Made by a program: the position numbers and the translations under genes. The notes beneath the pieces are model-generated. The model saw nothing but the letters and a program-made list of their open reading frames with translations, was not told the DNA's origin and searched no databases. From contig JAHRVB010000175.1 of NCBI GenBank assembly GCA_019090895.1, positions 1 through 50,292 on the forward strand: DNA of 50,292 nt, given 5' to 3'. Shown piece by piece: positions 17,749-24,944 of the stretch (position 1 is the stretch's first letter; each line of letters begins with the position of its first letter). The DNA comes from Kangiellaceae bacterium (lineage in GTDB: Bacteria; Pseudomonadota; Gammaproteobacteria; Enterobacterales; Kangiellaceae).

Positions 17749-18030
17749 ATGAAAGTACTACTGAACGGATCTATCATTGCTGAAAGCGACGAGGCAATAT
17801 TGCTTGATGAATATTATTACTTCCCAAAAAAGGATGTAAATATGAAAAATTTTTCCGAGAGCAACCATCGCACTGAATGCCCTTGGAAAGGTATAGCGAA
17901 TTATTTCCATGTCCTAGTCGACAGTGAAAATTTTGATAACATCGCCTGGTGCTACCCGATGTGCCAAATTAAAGCTAAGTCGATAGAAGGCTACATTGCT
18001 TTTTTGCATCCAGCCGTTGTTGAGAACTAA
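17749..18030 (+). CDS. DUF427 family protein
   Basis: 93 residues, the usual size for a single-domain DUF427 protein. Recognisable segments are VLLNGSIIAESDEAILLDEYYYFP, ESNHRTECPWKGIANYFHV and the late NIAWCYPMCQIKAKSIEGYIAFLHP. DUF427 proteins are small beta-fold proteins of unknown function, common beside redox genes. The ATG at 17749 with GGAGA upstream is preferred over an out-of-family extension that would overlap the redoxin gene. Confidence 0.88.
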   Translation: MKVLLNGSIIAESDEAILLDEYYYFPKKDVNMKNFSESNHRTECPWKGIANYFHVLVDSENFDNIAWCYPMCQIKAKSIEGYIAFLHPAVVEN

Positions 18031-18042
18031 TTATTTCGTTTT

Positions 18043-18072
18043 TGCATTTATGCACTATCGTAGTGCATAAAT
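18043..18072. promoter_or_regulatory. Long inverted repeat, candidate regulator-binding site
   Basis: A 12-bp perfect inverted repeat around TCG (arms 18046-18057 and 18061-18072, arm sequence ATTTATGCACTA). The left part contains TGCATTTATGCA, the exact reverse complement of the motif at 16666-16677 at the LysR start. There is no T-tract. It lies between DUF427 and the next gene, so it may be an operator for the gene at 18223 or a hairpin closing the redoxin operon. Confidence 0.45.
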
Positions 18073-18222
18073 GGTGATTTACCAATCGGAACACAAGCTT
18101 CTACAATAGACATTCTGGTCAGTAATATCGCCCCTACCGGCTTAGCTGGATAATTTTACTGAGCAATTGAAGTTCGATATTTTAAACCTTAACCATTCCC
18201 TAAATTCAACAAGGAAAGAATA

Positions 18223-18606
18223 ATGAAAATTTTTTTAAGACCACTTGTATTAATATTAAGTCTTACATTTCTAAGCACTAACTTGGCAGCCAGTGAAGGA
18301 GCATTCTTTATCGACATTCTCTACCTGCAAGAGGGAAAAACCTCCAAAGACGCTGCTGATTATTTTAACAAAATTGAACCCGTAGTTCGCAAACATGGTT
18401 TACGAAGAATTATTCCAGGACTACAAACTGCGACTAATATGAAAGGCGATCTAAAGGCTGACTTAGTTAATGTATGGATGGTGACTGACTCGAAAACGAC
18501 CTTCAAAAATATCTTTGAAGATCCTGACTATCTACAATACGTAGCGATAAGAAATGCCACGTTTGATATGAAAAAAGCCAATATGTTTACGGCACAACCT
18601 TTTTAG
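18223..18606 (+). CDS. Secreted small alpha-beta barrel-like protein (DUF1330/NIPSNAP-like guess)
   Basis: 127 residues with a signal peptide (MKIFLRPLVLILSLTFLSTNLAA). The mature part (FFIDILYLQEGKTSKDAADYFNKIEPVVRKHG ... VNVWMVTDSKTTFKNIFEDPDYLQYVAIRNATF) has the layout of the dimeric alpha-beta barrel superfamily that includes DUF1330. The family call is tentative. AAGGA precedes the ATG. A strong palindrome follows the gene. Confidence 0.6.
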   Translation: MKIFLRPLVLILSLTFLSTNLAASEGAFFIDILYLQEGKTSKDAADYFNKIEPVVRKHGLRRIIPGLQTATNMKGDLKADLVNVWMVTDSKTTFKNIFEDPDYLQYVAIRNATFDMKKANMFTAQPF

Positions 18607-18616
18607 TCTGCTTTAC

Positions 18617-18646
18617 AAGTAGTGGACAAACGTTTGTCCACTACTT
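18617..18646. terminator. 30-bp perfect palindrome downstream of the secreted protein gene
   Basis: Arms AAGTAGTGGACAAA and its complement flank a central CG. It begins ten bases after the stop codon. The strong stem suggests a transcript 3' end, although a T-tract is absent. Confidence 0.6.
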
Positions 18647-19058
18647 ACCTATAAAGACGCCCCACAAACTTCGGAATTCCCTCACAACTCGCGTTCTATC
18701 ACTGTTCAATTTTAGAAATCAGTGTCCAATATCATAAGTGAAGCGTTTAGTCGCCCACTCATTAACCTAGCATATAATTAATGACCAGTTTAAAAATGTT
18801 AAATACCCACCAGACATGCTGACTTATCACAACGACTCCAATAGTACCCACAACAAGCTTAGTAGCGAGAAAATAGGACGAATAGTGATGAGTGATTTTT
18901 GTAATTTGTACTCTCTATCAGTACATAAGTGTAACTCTAGTGCTAGAGCATCTTAGGCCCTAGCATGAGCGATTTTAACAAACACCTCTAAAAGGTAAAC
19001 GCTCAAAAACTAGGTTTATATTGAGAAACTCAATATTCAGAATGCTCCGTAACATGAC
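18647..19058. other. Non-coding stretch before the Crp/Fnr pseudogene
   Basis: About 410 bases with no gene seen. It carries short inverted repeats (TGTACT/AGTACA near 18907-18925 and CTCTAG/CTAGAG at 18935-18948). These could be promoter or RNA structure, but nothing identifiable was found. Confidence 0.4.
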
Positions 19059-19631
19059 ATGTATTTTAATTCTCTTCGAATATCGATTAAGTCTTATCCT
19101 CGATTAACAGACGAAACTTGGCTTCGCTTCAAGAAACTGTGTTCGCGTAAAATCCTGTCGAAAGGCGAAACAATCTACTAGACTGGAAAAATCCCTAAGA
19201 CCTTCAGCTATGTTTAGTCAGGATTATTGAGGGCTTTCATATATGACAATGATGACAACGAATACAACAAACGTTTTTTCAAAGAAGGTACATTTGCCGA
19301 TCTCATGGTCGCCTTATTAGAGTCCAAACTTTCGCCCTTTACCATCGAAGACCGTGAACCGATAGTGATCGACCATCGAGGGGATAGCATACTTCTCGAC
19401 ACAGCTACCGATCTTCAATCGTATCATATTTAATATTTCGAGAAGCACTGACTTATCGAGCAAGAGCAAATCGAAGTATCACTGGTTCAACAATCCGCCA
19501 CTCAGCGATATTTGCATTTTTTATCAAATAATGAAGTGTTGAAAACCCGCATCCCCCGTTACCACATTGCTTTTCATCTCGGAATTACTGCCACCCAACT
19601 TAGTCGCACAAGAAAACAGCCCAATTCCTAG
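19059..19631 (+). pseudogene. Crp/Fnr-family regulator pseudogene with four in-frame stops
   Basis: One continuous frame from the ATG at 19059 to the TAG at 19629-19631 gives a protein of the usual size (about 190 codons) broken by TAG (19179-19181), TAG (19215-19217), TAA (19431-19433) and TGA (19449-19451). The frame is otherwise recognisable from end to end. It shows KLCSRKILSKGETIY, then IPKTFSYV..SGLLRAFIYDNDDNEYNKRFF of the cyclic-nucleotide-binding-type beta roll, then FEKH.LIEQEQIEV, and last IPRYHIAFHLGITATQLSRTRK, the helix-turn-helix typical of small Crp/Fnr proteins. No frameshift was found. The gene is dead unless the stops are artefacts. It lies upstream of the reductase/NAT pair, which it may once have controlled. 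Confidence 0.85.
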
Positions 19632-19743
19632 AAAATCAACCTATATAAAGATGCTCATGGAGTATCAGCTTATAATTATTGCTTTGAAGTAACATTACTA
19701 GTCGATTACAATAGTACGAGCTAATTTAAGAGACCATTAATTT

Positions 19744-20250
19744 ATGAACACCGCAGTCATCATTGGAAGTGCCCGAAGAAATGGTAATACAGAGAAATTA
19801 AGTTGTGCCTTATCATCCCGTATTCCGGCCGCACTATTTAACCTCAATAATTACAAAATAAATCCTTTTTCTTATCAGTTTGATCACTGTGGCGATGATT
19901 TCTTAAAACTAATAGAGCAGTTAGTTGAATTTGATCGGATAATTTTTGCGACACCTGTTTATTGGTATTCTGCCAGTAGCATCATGAAGAATTTTATCGA
20001 CCGTTTCACTGATCTAGTGAAAGTACATAAAGAACTTGGTCGGCAATTAAAAGGTAAAACTGTTGCTCTCATTTCCACAGGCTGTGACGAACAGCCAGCG
20101 CCCTGCTTTGAAGATTCATTTAAGATGACTTATGCCTATCTCGGTATGAACTATCAAGGTATGCTTTATTGTTGTGTGGAAGATGGAATAGACATTGATG
20201 CCCACAAAGAACAACTAAATCAATTTGTAGTTACCCTAAGTGATCAATAA
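19744..20250 (+). CDS. Flavodoxin-fold NAD(P)H-dependent FMN reductase-like protein
   Basis: 168 residues. The N-terminus AVIIGSARRNGNTEKLS is the phosphate-binding loop of the NADPH-dependent FMN reductase/flavodoxin fold. FATPVYWYSASSIMKNFIDRF near residues 77-97 is the second family landmark, and ALISTGCDE follows. It likely reduces quinones, flavins or nitro/azo compounds with bound FMN. It overlaps the arylamine N-acetyltransferase gene by 11 bases. Pairing of an FMN reductase with an acetyltransferase suggests a small aromatic-amine or nitroaromatic detoxification unit (inference). Confidence 0.82.
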   Translation: MNTAVIIGSARRNGNTEKLSCALSSRIPAALFNLNNYKINPFSYQFDHCGDDFLKLIEQLVEFDRIIFATPVYWYSASSIMKNFIDRFTDLVKVHKELGRQLKGKTVALISTGCDEQPAPCFEDSFKMTYAYLGMNYQGMLYCCVEDGIDIDAHKEQLNQFVVTLSDQ

Positions 20251-21052
20251 AAATCAAATAGAGGCATACCTCAAAAGGATATCTTTCCAAGGTGAATTAA
20301 AAAGCGACCACGAAACTTTACAACATTTGCACAAAGCCCATATGCAGAGCATTCCTTTCGAAAATCTAGATATCCCGTTGGGTCAAAAAATTCGACTGGA
20401 TTTTCCTTCTCTGTTCGAAAAGATAATCGCCAACAAAAGAGGCGGTTTTTGTTATGAACTCAATTACTTGTTTTCAACGCTTCTCGCAGCAAGTGGCTTC
20501 AAAGTGAAACTATTGGCCGCCCAAGTCTATGATGGTGACAAACTTGGCAAGCCATTTGATCACCAACTACTGTTGGTCGTGTGTGAAAACAACGTTTTGA
20601 TTGCTGATGTTGGATTTGGAGATTCATTTATATCTCCGCTCAAAATTAACTCTAAGCCGGAGGAGCAACGAGGTAGTCTTTACAAAGCGATTCCGCAAAA
20701 CGAGCACTTCGTGTTGATGAAAAAAAACCCCACAAAAGAATGGCAACCCCAATACCAGTTCTCGCTAAACGCTCATCAAATCGAAGATTTCACCGAGATG
20801 TGCGATTATCAACAATCATCGCCAGAATCGAATTTTACCAAGAAATCCGTTTGCTCCAGAGCGACAGATAATGGTCGAATTACTCTATCAAATAATAAAC
20901 TCATTAATACTCGAGCTGACATTCGAGAAGAAAATTCCATCGAAAATATCAACCAATATAGAGAACTTCTAATACAACATTTTGGGATCACCTTGCCCGC
21001 TAAATTATCTAGCGAGCAAAGTAAAAGGTTGGGTTTTTCGGAGAAACTGTAA
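20240..21052 (+). CDS. nat: Arylamine N-acetyltransferase
   Basis: 270 residues from a GTG start that overlaps the previous gene. The catalytic triad is intact: Cys71 in RGGFCYELN, His108 in FDHQLLLV and Asp123 in IADVGFGD. The N-terminal helix segment IPFENLDIPLG is also typical. The enzyme moves acetyl from acetyl-CoA to arylamines and hydrazines in the cytoplasm. Length is normal for bacterial NATs (about 270-280). Tight overlap with the flavodoxin-fold reductase indicates one operon. Confidence 0.93.
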   Translation: MINKNQIEAYLKRISFQGELKSDHETLQHLHKAHMQSIPFENLDIPLGQKIRLDFPSLFEKIIANKRGGFCYELNYLFSTLLAASGFKVKLLAAQVYDGDKLGKPFDHQLLLVVCENNVLIADVGFGDSFISPLKINSKPEEQRGSLYKAIPQNEHFVLMKKNPTKEWQPQYQFSLNAHQIEDFTEMCDYQQSSPESNFTKKSVCSRATDNGRITLSNNKLINTRADIREENSIENINQYRELLIQHFGITLPAKLSSEQSKRLGFSEKL

Positions 21053-21547
21053 TGGCTTGCACGATGTTTTAATGAAATGTATTCGCTCAAGTGTAATCTA
21101 ACAATTTGAAAAGAAGGTATAGACTTAGCCTTACAATGAGTGATTTTGTTTCGGAACGATTTGACTGAAGGCGTGCTAATATCTTAAAGCGGAAGTTCAT
21201 GATTGTCTCTAATTGCCCCATTTCTACCTGTCTCGATCTGATTAAACGAGTATTTAAAGTAGCTAAGAGTAGCCCGCTCGTGCTCCCCTTCGTCGCATTT
21301 TAATTGAAAATGAACTTTCCAATTTTAGATGTGTTTGAAATATTGCCAAAAATATACTCCTAAATCCCGCGAGTATGGGATATACGACAGTAATGTCATT
21401 TTATACGCTATTTAATAATAGGTCTTTAGTATTGCTATGACGCACCAATTGCAGGCTAAGGAAGCTTTCGCTATTATCAGTCAATCATGGATATACGGAC
21501 ATAAAGTCCGTTCTGCCACACTGTTATCGGTTAAAAGGGAGTTTTAC
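21053..21547. other. Non-coding stretch with one degenerate repeat copy
   Basis: Nearly 500 bases between NAT and the LprI-like gene. A copy of the degenerate intergenic motif lies at 21188-21223. No RNA gene or terminator with a clear T-tract was seen. A frame open from 21437 is unlikely to be used, because the TTG at 21548 has the ribosome site and signal peptide. Confidence 0.4.
21188..21223 (+). repeat. Degenerate intergenic motif, copy 0
   Basis: The core GTCTCTAATTGCCCCATTT resembles GTCCGCAATTGGCCGTTTT of copy 3. It is preceded by AGCGGAAGTTC, comparable with GAGCGAACTTTC of copy 3. It is the most diverged member. Confidence 0.4.
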
Positions 21548-22395
21548 TTGAAGTTCATATCATATTTTTTTCTAATACTAATATCGATGCAAACGCTTGC
21601 AGATTCGAGTTTCAAAGTTGAAATAGGTCAAATTCAAAATAGTGAAAAAATGCTTACCTTTGATGGAGGCGGAATTTACTTCGATGGATCAACCTTAGGG
21701 GCTTTGTATAACGGCAAGCCTCTATCTTTACTATCGAATGAGAAAGGACTGGGAATGAGCGGAAAGGAAATGTTGAGTTTTGGAATACGCATTCCGAATG
21801 CGGAGCGATTTTAGGGATATTAATGCGAGATTGGTATCAGGCTGCATCAAATTATGGCGAAAGCCATTCAATAGTAATATTTCAATTAACAGATAGAGCG
21901 AAAAATAACTGGGGGACGGTTCAATCAATTAAAATTGGCGAAATTGAGCTTGGTTCCAGCGGTAGAGGGTTTGATGATATAGGTAAATATATTCTGAATA
22001 GACCCACTAAACGATTTATATATGAGTTGATGATTCTTACAAAAGGGTGTGAACACATACAAAATGGTTCCCGCTGTGTTGAAAAAACATATTCATTAAA
22101 TTTGAAAGATGGCACTCTTTCTCGAAATGAACATTTAAAAAATAGAATTGAACCATCGTTTAATTGTAATGCTAGTTTGAGCTATATTGAGAAAACTATC
22201 TGTGATAGTTTAGTGCTATCTAACTTAGATTTAATTATGTCAAAATTGTATAAAATTAGCACGTCAGTGACAAAAAAAAGCGAGCAACGCAAATGGTTAA
22301 GAAAAAGGAATAAATGTGAATTGGACGCACCTATTCGATCATGTTTAGTTCAGTCCTATAACGCTCACATAGATGCGTTTTTAGAAAGTCGCTAA
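21548..22395 (+). pseudogene. LprI-like (DUF1311) secreted protein gene with a probable one-base deletion
   Basis: A TTG start with GGGAG six bases upstream gives a signal peptide (KFISYFFLILISMQTLA) and a mature part of about 50 residues. The frame then ends early at 21814. A second frame, open from well before its ATG at 21823 to 22395, continues it. Adding one A to the AAA run at 21763-21765 joins them as ..GMSGKGNVEFWNTHSECGAILG..MRDWYQAAS. The distal end has the lysozyme-inhibitor LprI/DUF1311 pattern: FNCNASLSYIEKTICDS, LSNLDLIMSKLYK, QRKWLRKRNKC and IRSCLVQSYNAHI, with paired Cys. The restored protein is about 282 residues. Whether the break is real or a sequencing error cannot be told here. 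Confidence 0.65.
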
Positions 22396-22407
22396 CAAGA
22401 AAATATT

Positions 22408-22433
22408 GCTGAACTTCCGCTCTTGGACGTTTT
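22408..22433 (+). repeat. Degenerate intergenic motif, copy 1
   Basis: The core CTTCCGCTCTTGGACGTTTT starts about 20 bases after the LprI-like stop. It is related to copies 2-4 (consensus GTCCGCnnnTGGCCnTTT). Confidence 0.5.
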
Positions 22434-22526
22434 CTGTATTTGTCTTAAAGCAGAAATTTTATCTATTTAATTGTTCGACACTAATACGAGAAAGCTGTTA
22501 TTCATGCAACAATTAGAGGGAAGTTA

Positions 22527-22829
22527 ATGATTACTAAAGAAGAAAGAGAAGGACAAAAGATTGAGGATGAAGCATCACAGAAGATTCTTAAAAACTCGAA
22601 TCGAAGCGGCATGATTTCGAATGTTATTTTGATTTTTTCAGCAGCAACTCTTGGTAATGCTGAGTTTGGTAATAATTCTTGGTTGTCGTTGGACAATCCA
22701 CATCTTGTGGCTATTTTCTTGCTGCTATTTGGAATATATTTTAGGTTGGAAGCTATTCATATCTTTCTTGCATGGAAGCATGACCGAGATTGGATTTTAA
22801 GATATAGAAATAGGCAGTCAAAGAGTTAG
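22527..22829 (+). CDS. Small two-helix membrane protein, unknown
   Basis: 100 residues with a strong ribosome site (AGAGGGAAG). A charged N-terminus (MITKEEREGQKIEDEASQKI) is followed by two membrane segments, about 30-45 and 60-82 (HLVAIFLLLFGIYFRLEAIHIF), and a basic tail. It matches no family I recognise. It sits in the row of short, unrelated, same-strand ORFs each followed by a copy of the degenerate motif. Confidence 0.65.
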   Translation: MITKEEREGQKIEDEASQKILKNSNRSGMISNVILIFSAATLGNAEFGNNSWLSLDNPHLVAIFLLLFGIYFRLEAIHIFLAWKHDRDWILRYRNRQSKS

Positions 22830-22880
22830 AAGCCCAGAAACGCACTGGCTTGAAAATCGATAGGCTAGTGTGCTCATAAA

Positions 22881-22900
22881 AGGTCCGCTCCTGGCCATTT
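22881..22900 (+). repeat. Degenerate intergenic motif, copy 2
   Basis: AGGTCCGCTCCTGGCCATTT, 51 bases after the previous stop and just before the next small gene. Confidence 0.55.
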
Positions 22901-22928
22901 GCTAAAATATAAAAGAGAAACCCTCACC

Positions 22929-23108
22929 ATGACTACGGTAACAGTTTTATTAATAATTGTAATTTTGCTACAAATGGTAATATTAAGCGCTATTTATACT
23001 TCTCGAAACGTACAAGTTAAAACTACTGAAACGCTGGCTGGCGGTATAGACTGGGTGGATGCAGGTTTGGCAAATACACTAGAAAACTATCGTAAATATG
23101 GCGAGTGA
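22929..23108 (+). CDS. Very small single-pass membrane protein, unknown
   Basis: 59 residues from the ATG at 22929, preceded by AGAGAAA. One N-terminal membrane helix (VTVLLIIVILLQMVILSAIY) is followed by about 35 polar residues. The in-frame start at 22899 would add ten residues before the helix. It matches no family I recognise. Confidence 0.55.
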   Translation: MTTVTVLLIIVILLQMVILSAIYTSRNVQVKTTETLAGGIDWVDAGLANTLENYRKYGE

Positions 23109-23125
23109 AATAAAGTTAAGCTGAG

Positions 23126-23165
23126 GAGCGAACTTTCGAGTAAATGTCCGCAATTGGCCGTTTTT
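23126..23165 (+). repeat. Degenerate intergenic motif, copy 3 (longest)
   Basis: GAGCGAACTTTCGAG is followed by TAAATGTCCGCAATTGGCCG and a run of T. It is the best-preserved copy and begins 18 bases after the previous stop. Confidence 0.6.
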
Positions 23166-23260
23166 AGAAATCAACTATCAGCGATATTGAAAGACGCTTC
23201 AAAGTGGCAGAGCTTCTTGCCTGCCTTGAGCAAGACATATAATAAGATGAGGAACCTAAA

Positions 23261-23863
23261 GTGGAATTGATTCCAGAAATAGCGGAGTGGATAGCAAAGG
23301 ACTTGGCACAAAAAATCGAGAAAATTTCGGCTGAGCATAAGTCTTTAGCCAGTTTTCTCAAATCATGCGAATCGCCCATGGAACAAAAATTTCTTACCGC
23401 ACTGTTTGATACATTCCCTGGCTTTCCATGTAATTGGAAAGGTGAACATATTTTATGTAGTGATTTTTGTGAACCGCATGCTCTTGGATTCAACTTAAGA
23501 ATCTATCCACAGCGTGATATCAAAATCGATGTTTATGATGTAGAAAAACAGCGAGATTATAGAAAATATCGGGCTGATTTCCTCTTAAAGCTAACACGTT
23601 GGAATCATGAGTCTGGTCAGACAGATATAATTGAGGAGCTTGTAGTAGAAGTAGACGGTCATGCCTACCACGAGAAAACGAAAGCACAAGCGAAAAGAGA
23701 CCGTTCAAGAGATAGAACAATGACTGCATCTGGACTAACGATATTTAGATTTACTGGCTCTGAGCTGTTTAACCAGATGGATGACAGTGTTATGGAAATA
23801 TATACATATCTGGTAAATAAAGTCGCACACTACTCGGAGATGAACGGGTTAAAGTTCTACTAG
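23261..23863 (+). CDS. DUF559/Vsr-like nuclease-fold protein
   Basis: 200 residues from a GTG with GAGGA seven bases upstream. The segments SPMEQKFLTALFD (about residues 38-50), YRADFLLKL (about 105-113), EELVVEVDGHAYH (about 126-138) and ASGLTIFRFTGSELF (about 165-180) follow the order of the PD-(D/E)xK-type DUF559/very-short-patch-repair-like fold: acidic residue, D, ExD, then the final strand with F/R. It could nick or cut DNA, perhaps as an orphan defence or repair enzyme. No partner methylase is present. Lone proteins like this are common in mobile or cassette-like regions. Confidence 0.65.
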   Translation: MELIPEIAEWIAKDLAQKIEKISAEHKSLASFLKSCESPMEQKFLTALFDTFPGFPCNWKGEHILCSDFCEPHALGFNLRIYPQRDIKIDVYDVEKQRDYRKYRADFLLKLTRWNHESGQTDIIEELVVEVDGHAYHEKTKAQAKRDRSRDRTMTASGLTIFRFTGSELFNQMDDSVMEIYTYLVNKVAHYSEMNGLKFY

Positions 23864-23970
23864 AAAAAAACATACTGGGATGCGCCAGGGAGGGATACTT
23901 GCTCTGATAAGTGTCCGATTGTTTGAGCAATACAATCTAAGCTTTGGGAAGACTAGAGCCATATTTGCAA

Positions 23971-23990
23971 CGTCCGCATATGGCCGATTT
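23971..23990 (+). repeat. Degenerate intergenic motif, copy 4
   Basis: CGTCCGCATATGGCCGATTT, about 108 bases after the nuclease-like gene. The surrounding 23864-24140 holds no gene I can support. Confidence 0.55.
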
Positions 23991-24140
23991 AAGTCTTTAC
24001 AGCGAGTAATTTCATCGCTATTTGGAAGGGCAAATCGTACGATAAAGTCTAGACACTCATCCCAAAATGTCGGATGAAGTCGGAACTAATACAAATCAGA
24101 ACAACAATAATGACTAAATACACTGACTGACCAACTCAGT

Positions 24141-24179
24141 AAAAAAAAGCGCGACGTAAAAGTCGCGCTTTTTTATTTT
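24141..24179. terminator. Bidirectional rho-independent terminator
   Basis: Stem GCGCGAC (24149-24155) and GTCGCGC (24162-24168) with loop GTAAAA. It is preceded by eight A and followed by six T, so it works in both directions. It closes the small-ORF region on the plus strand and the Calx-beta fragment on the minus strand. Confidence 0.93.
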
Positions 24180-24212
24180 CTAGTGATCGTAATTGCTGAT
24201 AACGACTCTCTA

Positions 24213-24607
24213 TTATTGATTTTTTAACTGTCTAACTTTTAGTCTTCTAACGAGCACTAACACACTGAACAGCATCAATAATCCGTAAATCGAATTTGCC
24301 CCGCCACCACTTGACGATGAAGTTTTCTCGTCATCGTCGTCAATGGTAATAACTAGCTGGTCAGAGCCTGATACTTGGGTATTTATTGGATTGGATAACA
24401 CCACAAAGAAAATTTCCGTAGACTCCGCTATCTCATCATTGATGACTGTTATTTCAATATCAGCGACGGCTTGCTGATACTCGAAGAAAATGGTGCCAGA
24501 CGCACTCGCGTAATCGGTACCAGCAACAGCGGTGGCATCGGTGGCATCGGTTGTCGAATTATCGATACTGAATAACTCAGAGCAATTGATTAGCAGTACG
24601 ACTAGTT
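24213..24607 (-). pseudogene. C-terminal remnant of a Calx-beta protein with a GlyGly-CTERM-type tail
   Basis: The minus-strand frame is open from about 24607 to the stop at 24213 but has no proper start. It encodes the end of a Calx-beta domain (AVAGTDYASASGTIFFEY, ITVINDEIAESTEIFFVVLSN, LVITIDDDD). A Ser/Gly linker (SSSSGGG), a membrane helix (LLMLFSVLVLV) and a basic end (RRLKVRQLKNQ) follow. That tail is the layout of GlyGly-CTERM sorting signals handled by rhombosortase. The bulk of the gene is missing: upstream sequence switches to an unrelated plus-strand frame. It is therefore a remnant left by a deletion or insertion. Confidence 0.75.
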
Positions 24608-24831
24608 ACATAGATTGGCTTCGACTTCAGTTTCAAGCAGGCAGCAATTTAATCGCCCAAAAGCACCACGACTTAGCGCTGGTACATTTTCAACGATTAA
24701 AAAATCAAGCAGGCAATCGGAATATTCATGTGGACAGTATTCACCGCGAATTCAAACTTATAGTTAAGCATTCCCCGGCCGATCTTCACCATCAGACTCT
24801 TAACGATATAAGAGAATTATTTTCCCGTTAA
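24571..24831 (+). pseudogene. C-terminal remnant of an unidentified helical protein
   Basis: An open frame of about 85 codons ending at 24831 reads as genuine helical protein (SYIDWLRLQFQAGSNLIAQK, LALVHFQRLKNQAG, VDSIHREFKLIVKH). It has no start codon of its own; the frame enters from inside the Calx-beta remnant. Both remnants meet head to head at about 24550-24600, marking a rearrangement junction. I do not recognise the family. Confidence 0.45.
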
Positions 24832-24944
24832 AGTACTTCATTTCAATGACGGAACGATGCATCTGGATTGCCCCATGCTTACTTGACAGCCAGGGAGATT
24901 CCTAGGACTATGCATAATTCGACTGCATTGTGCGAAGGAACTCC

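Noticed and set aside
22390..22440. A stop codon followed by CTAACAAG, like the start of an integron attC site
   Set aside because: No matching GTTRRRY half or long imperfect palindrome follows, and no integrase is present; it is kept only as part of the degenerate-motif observation.
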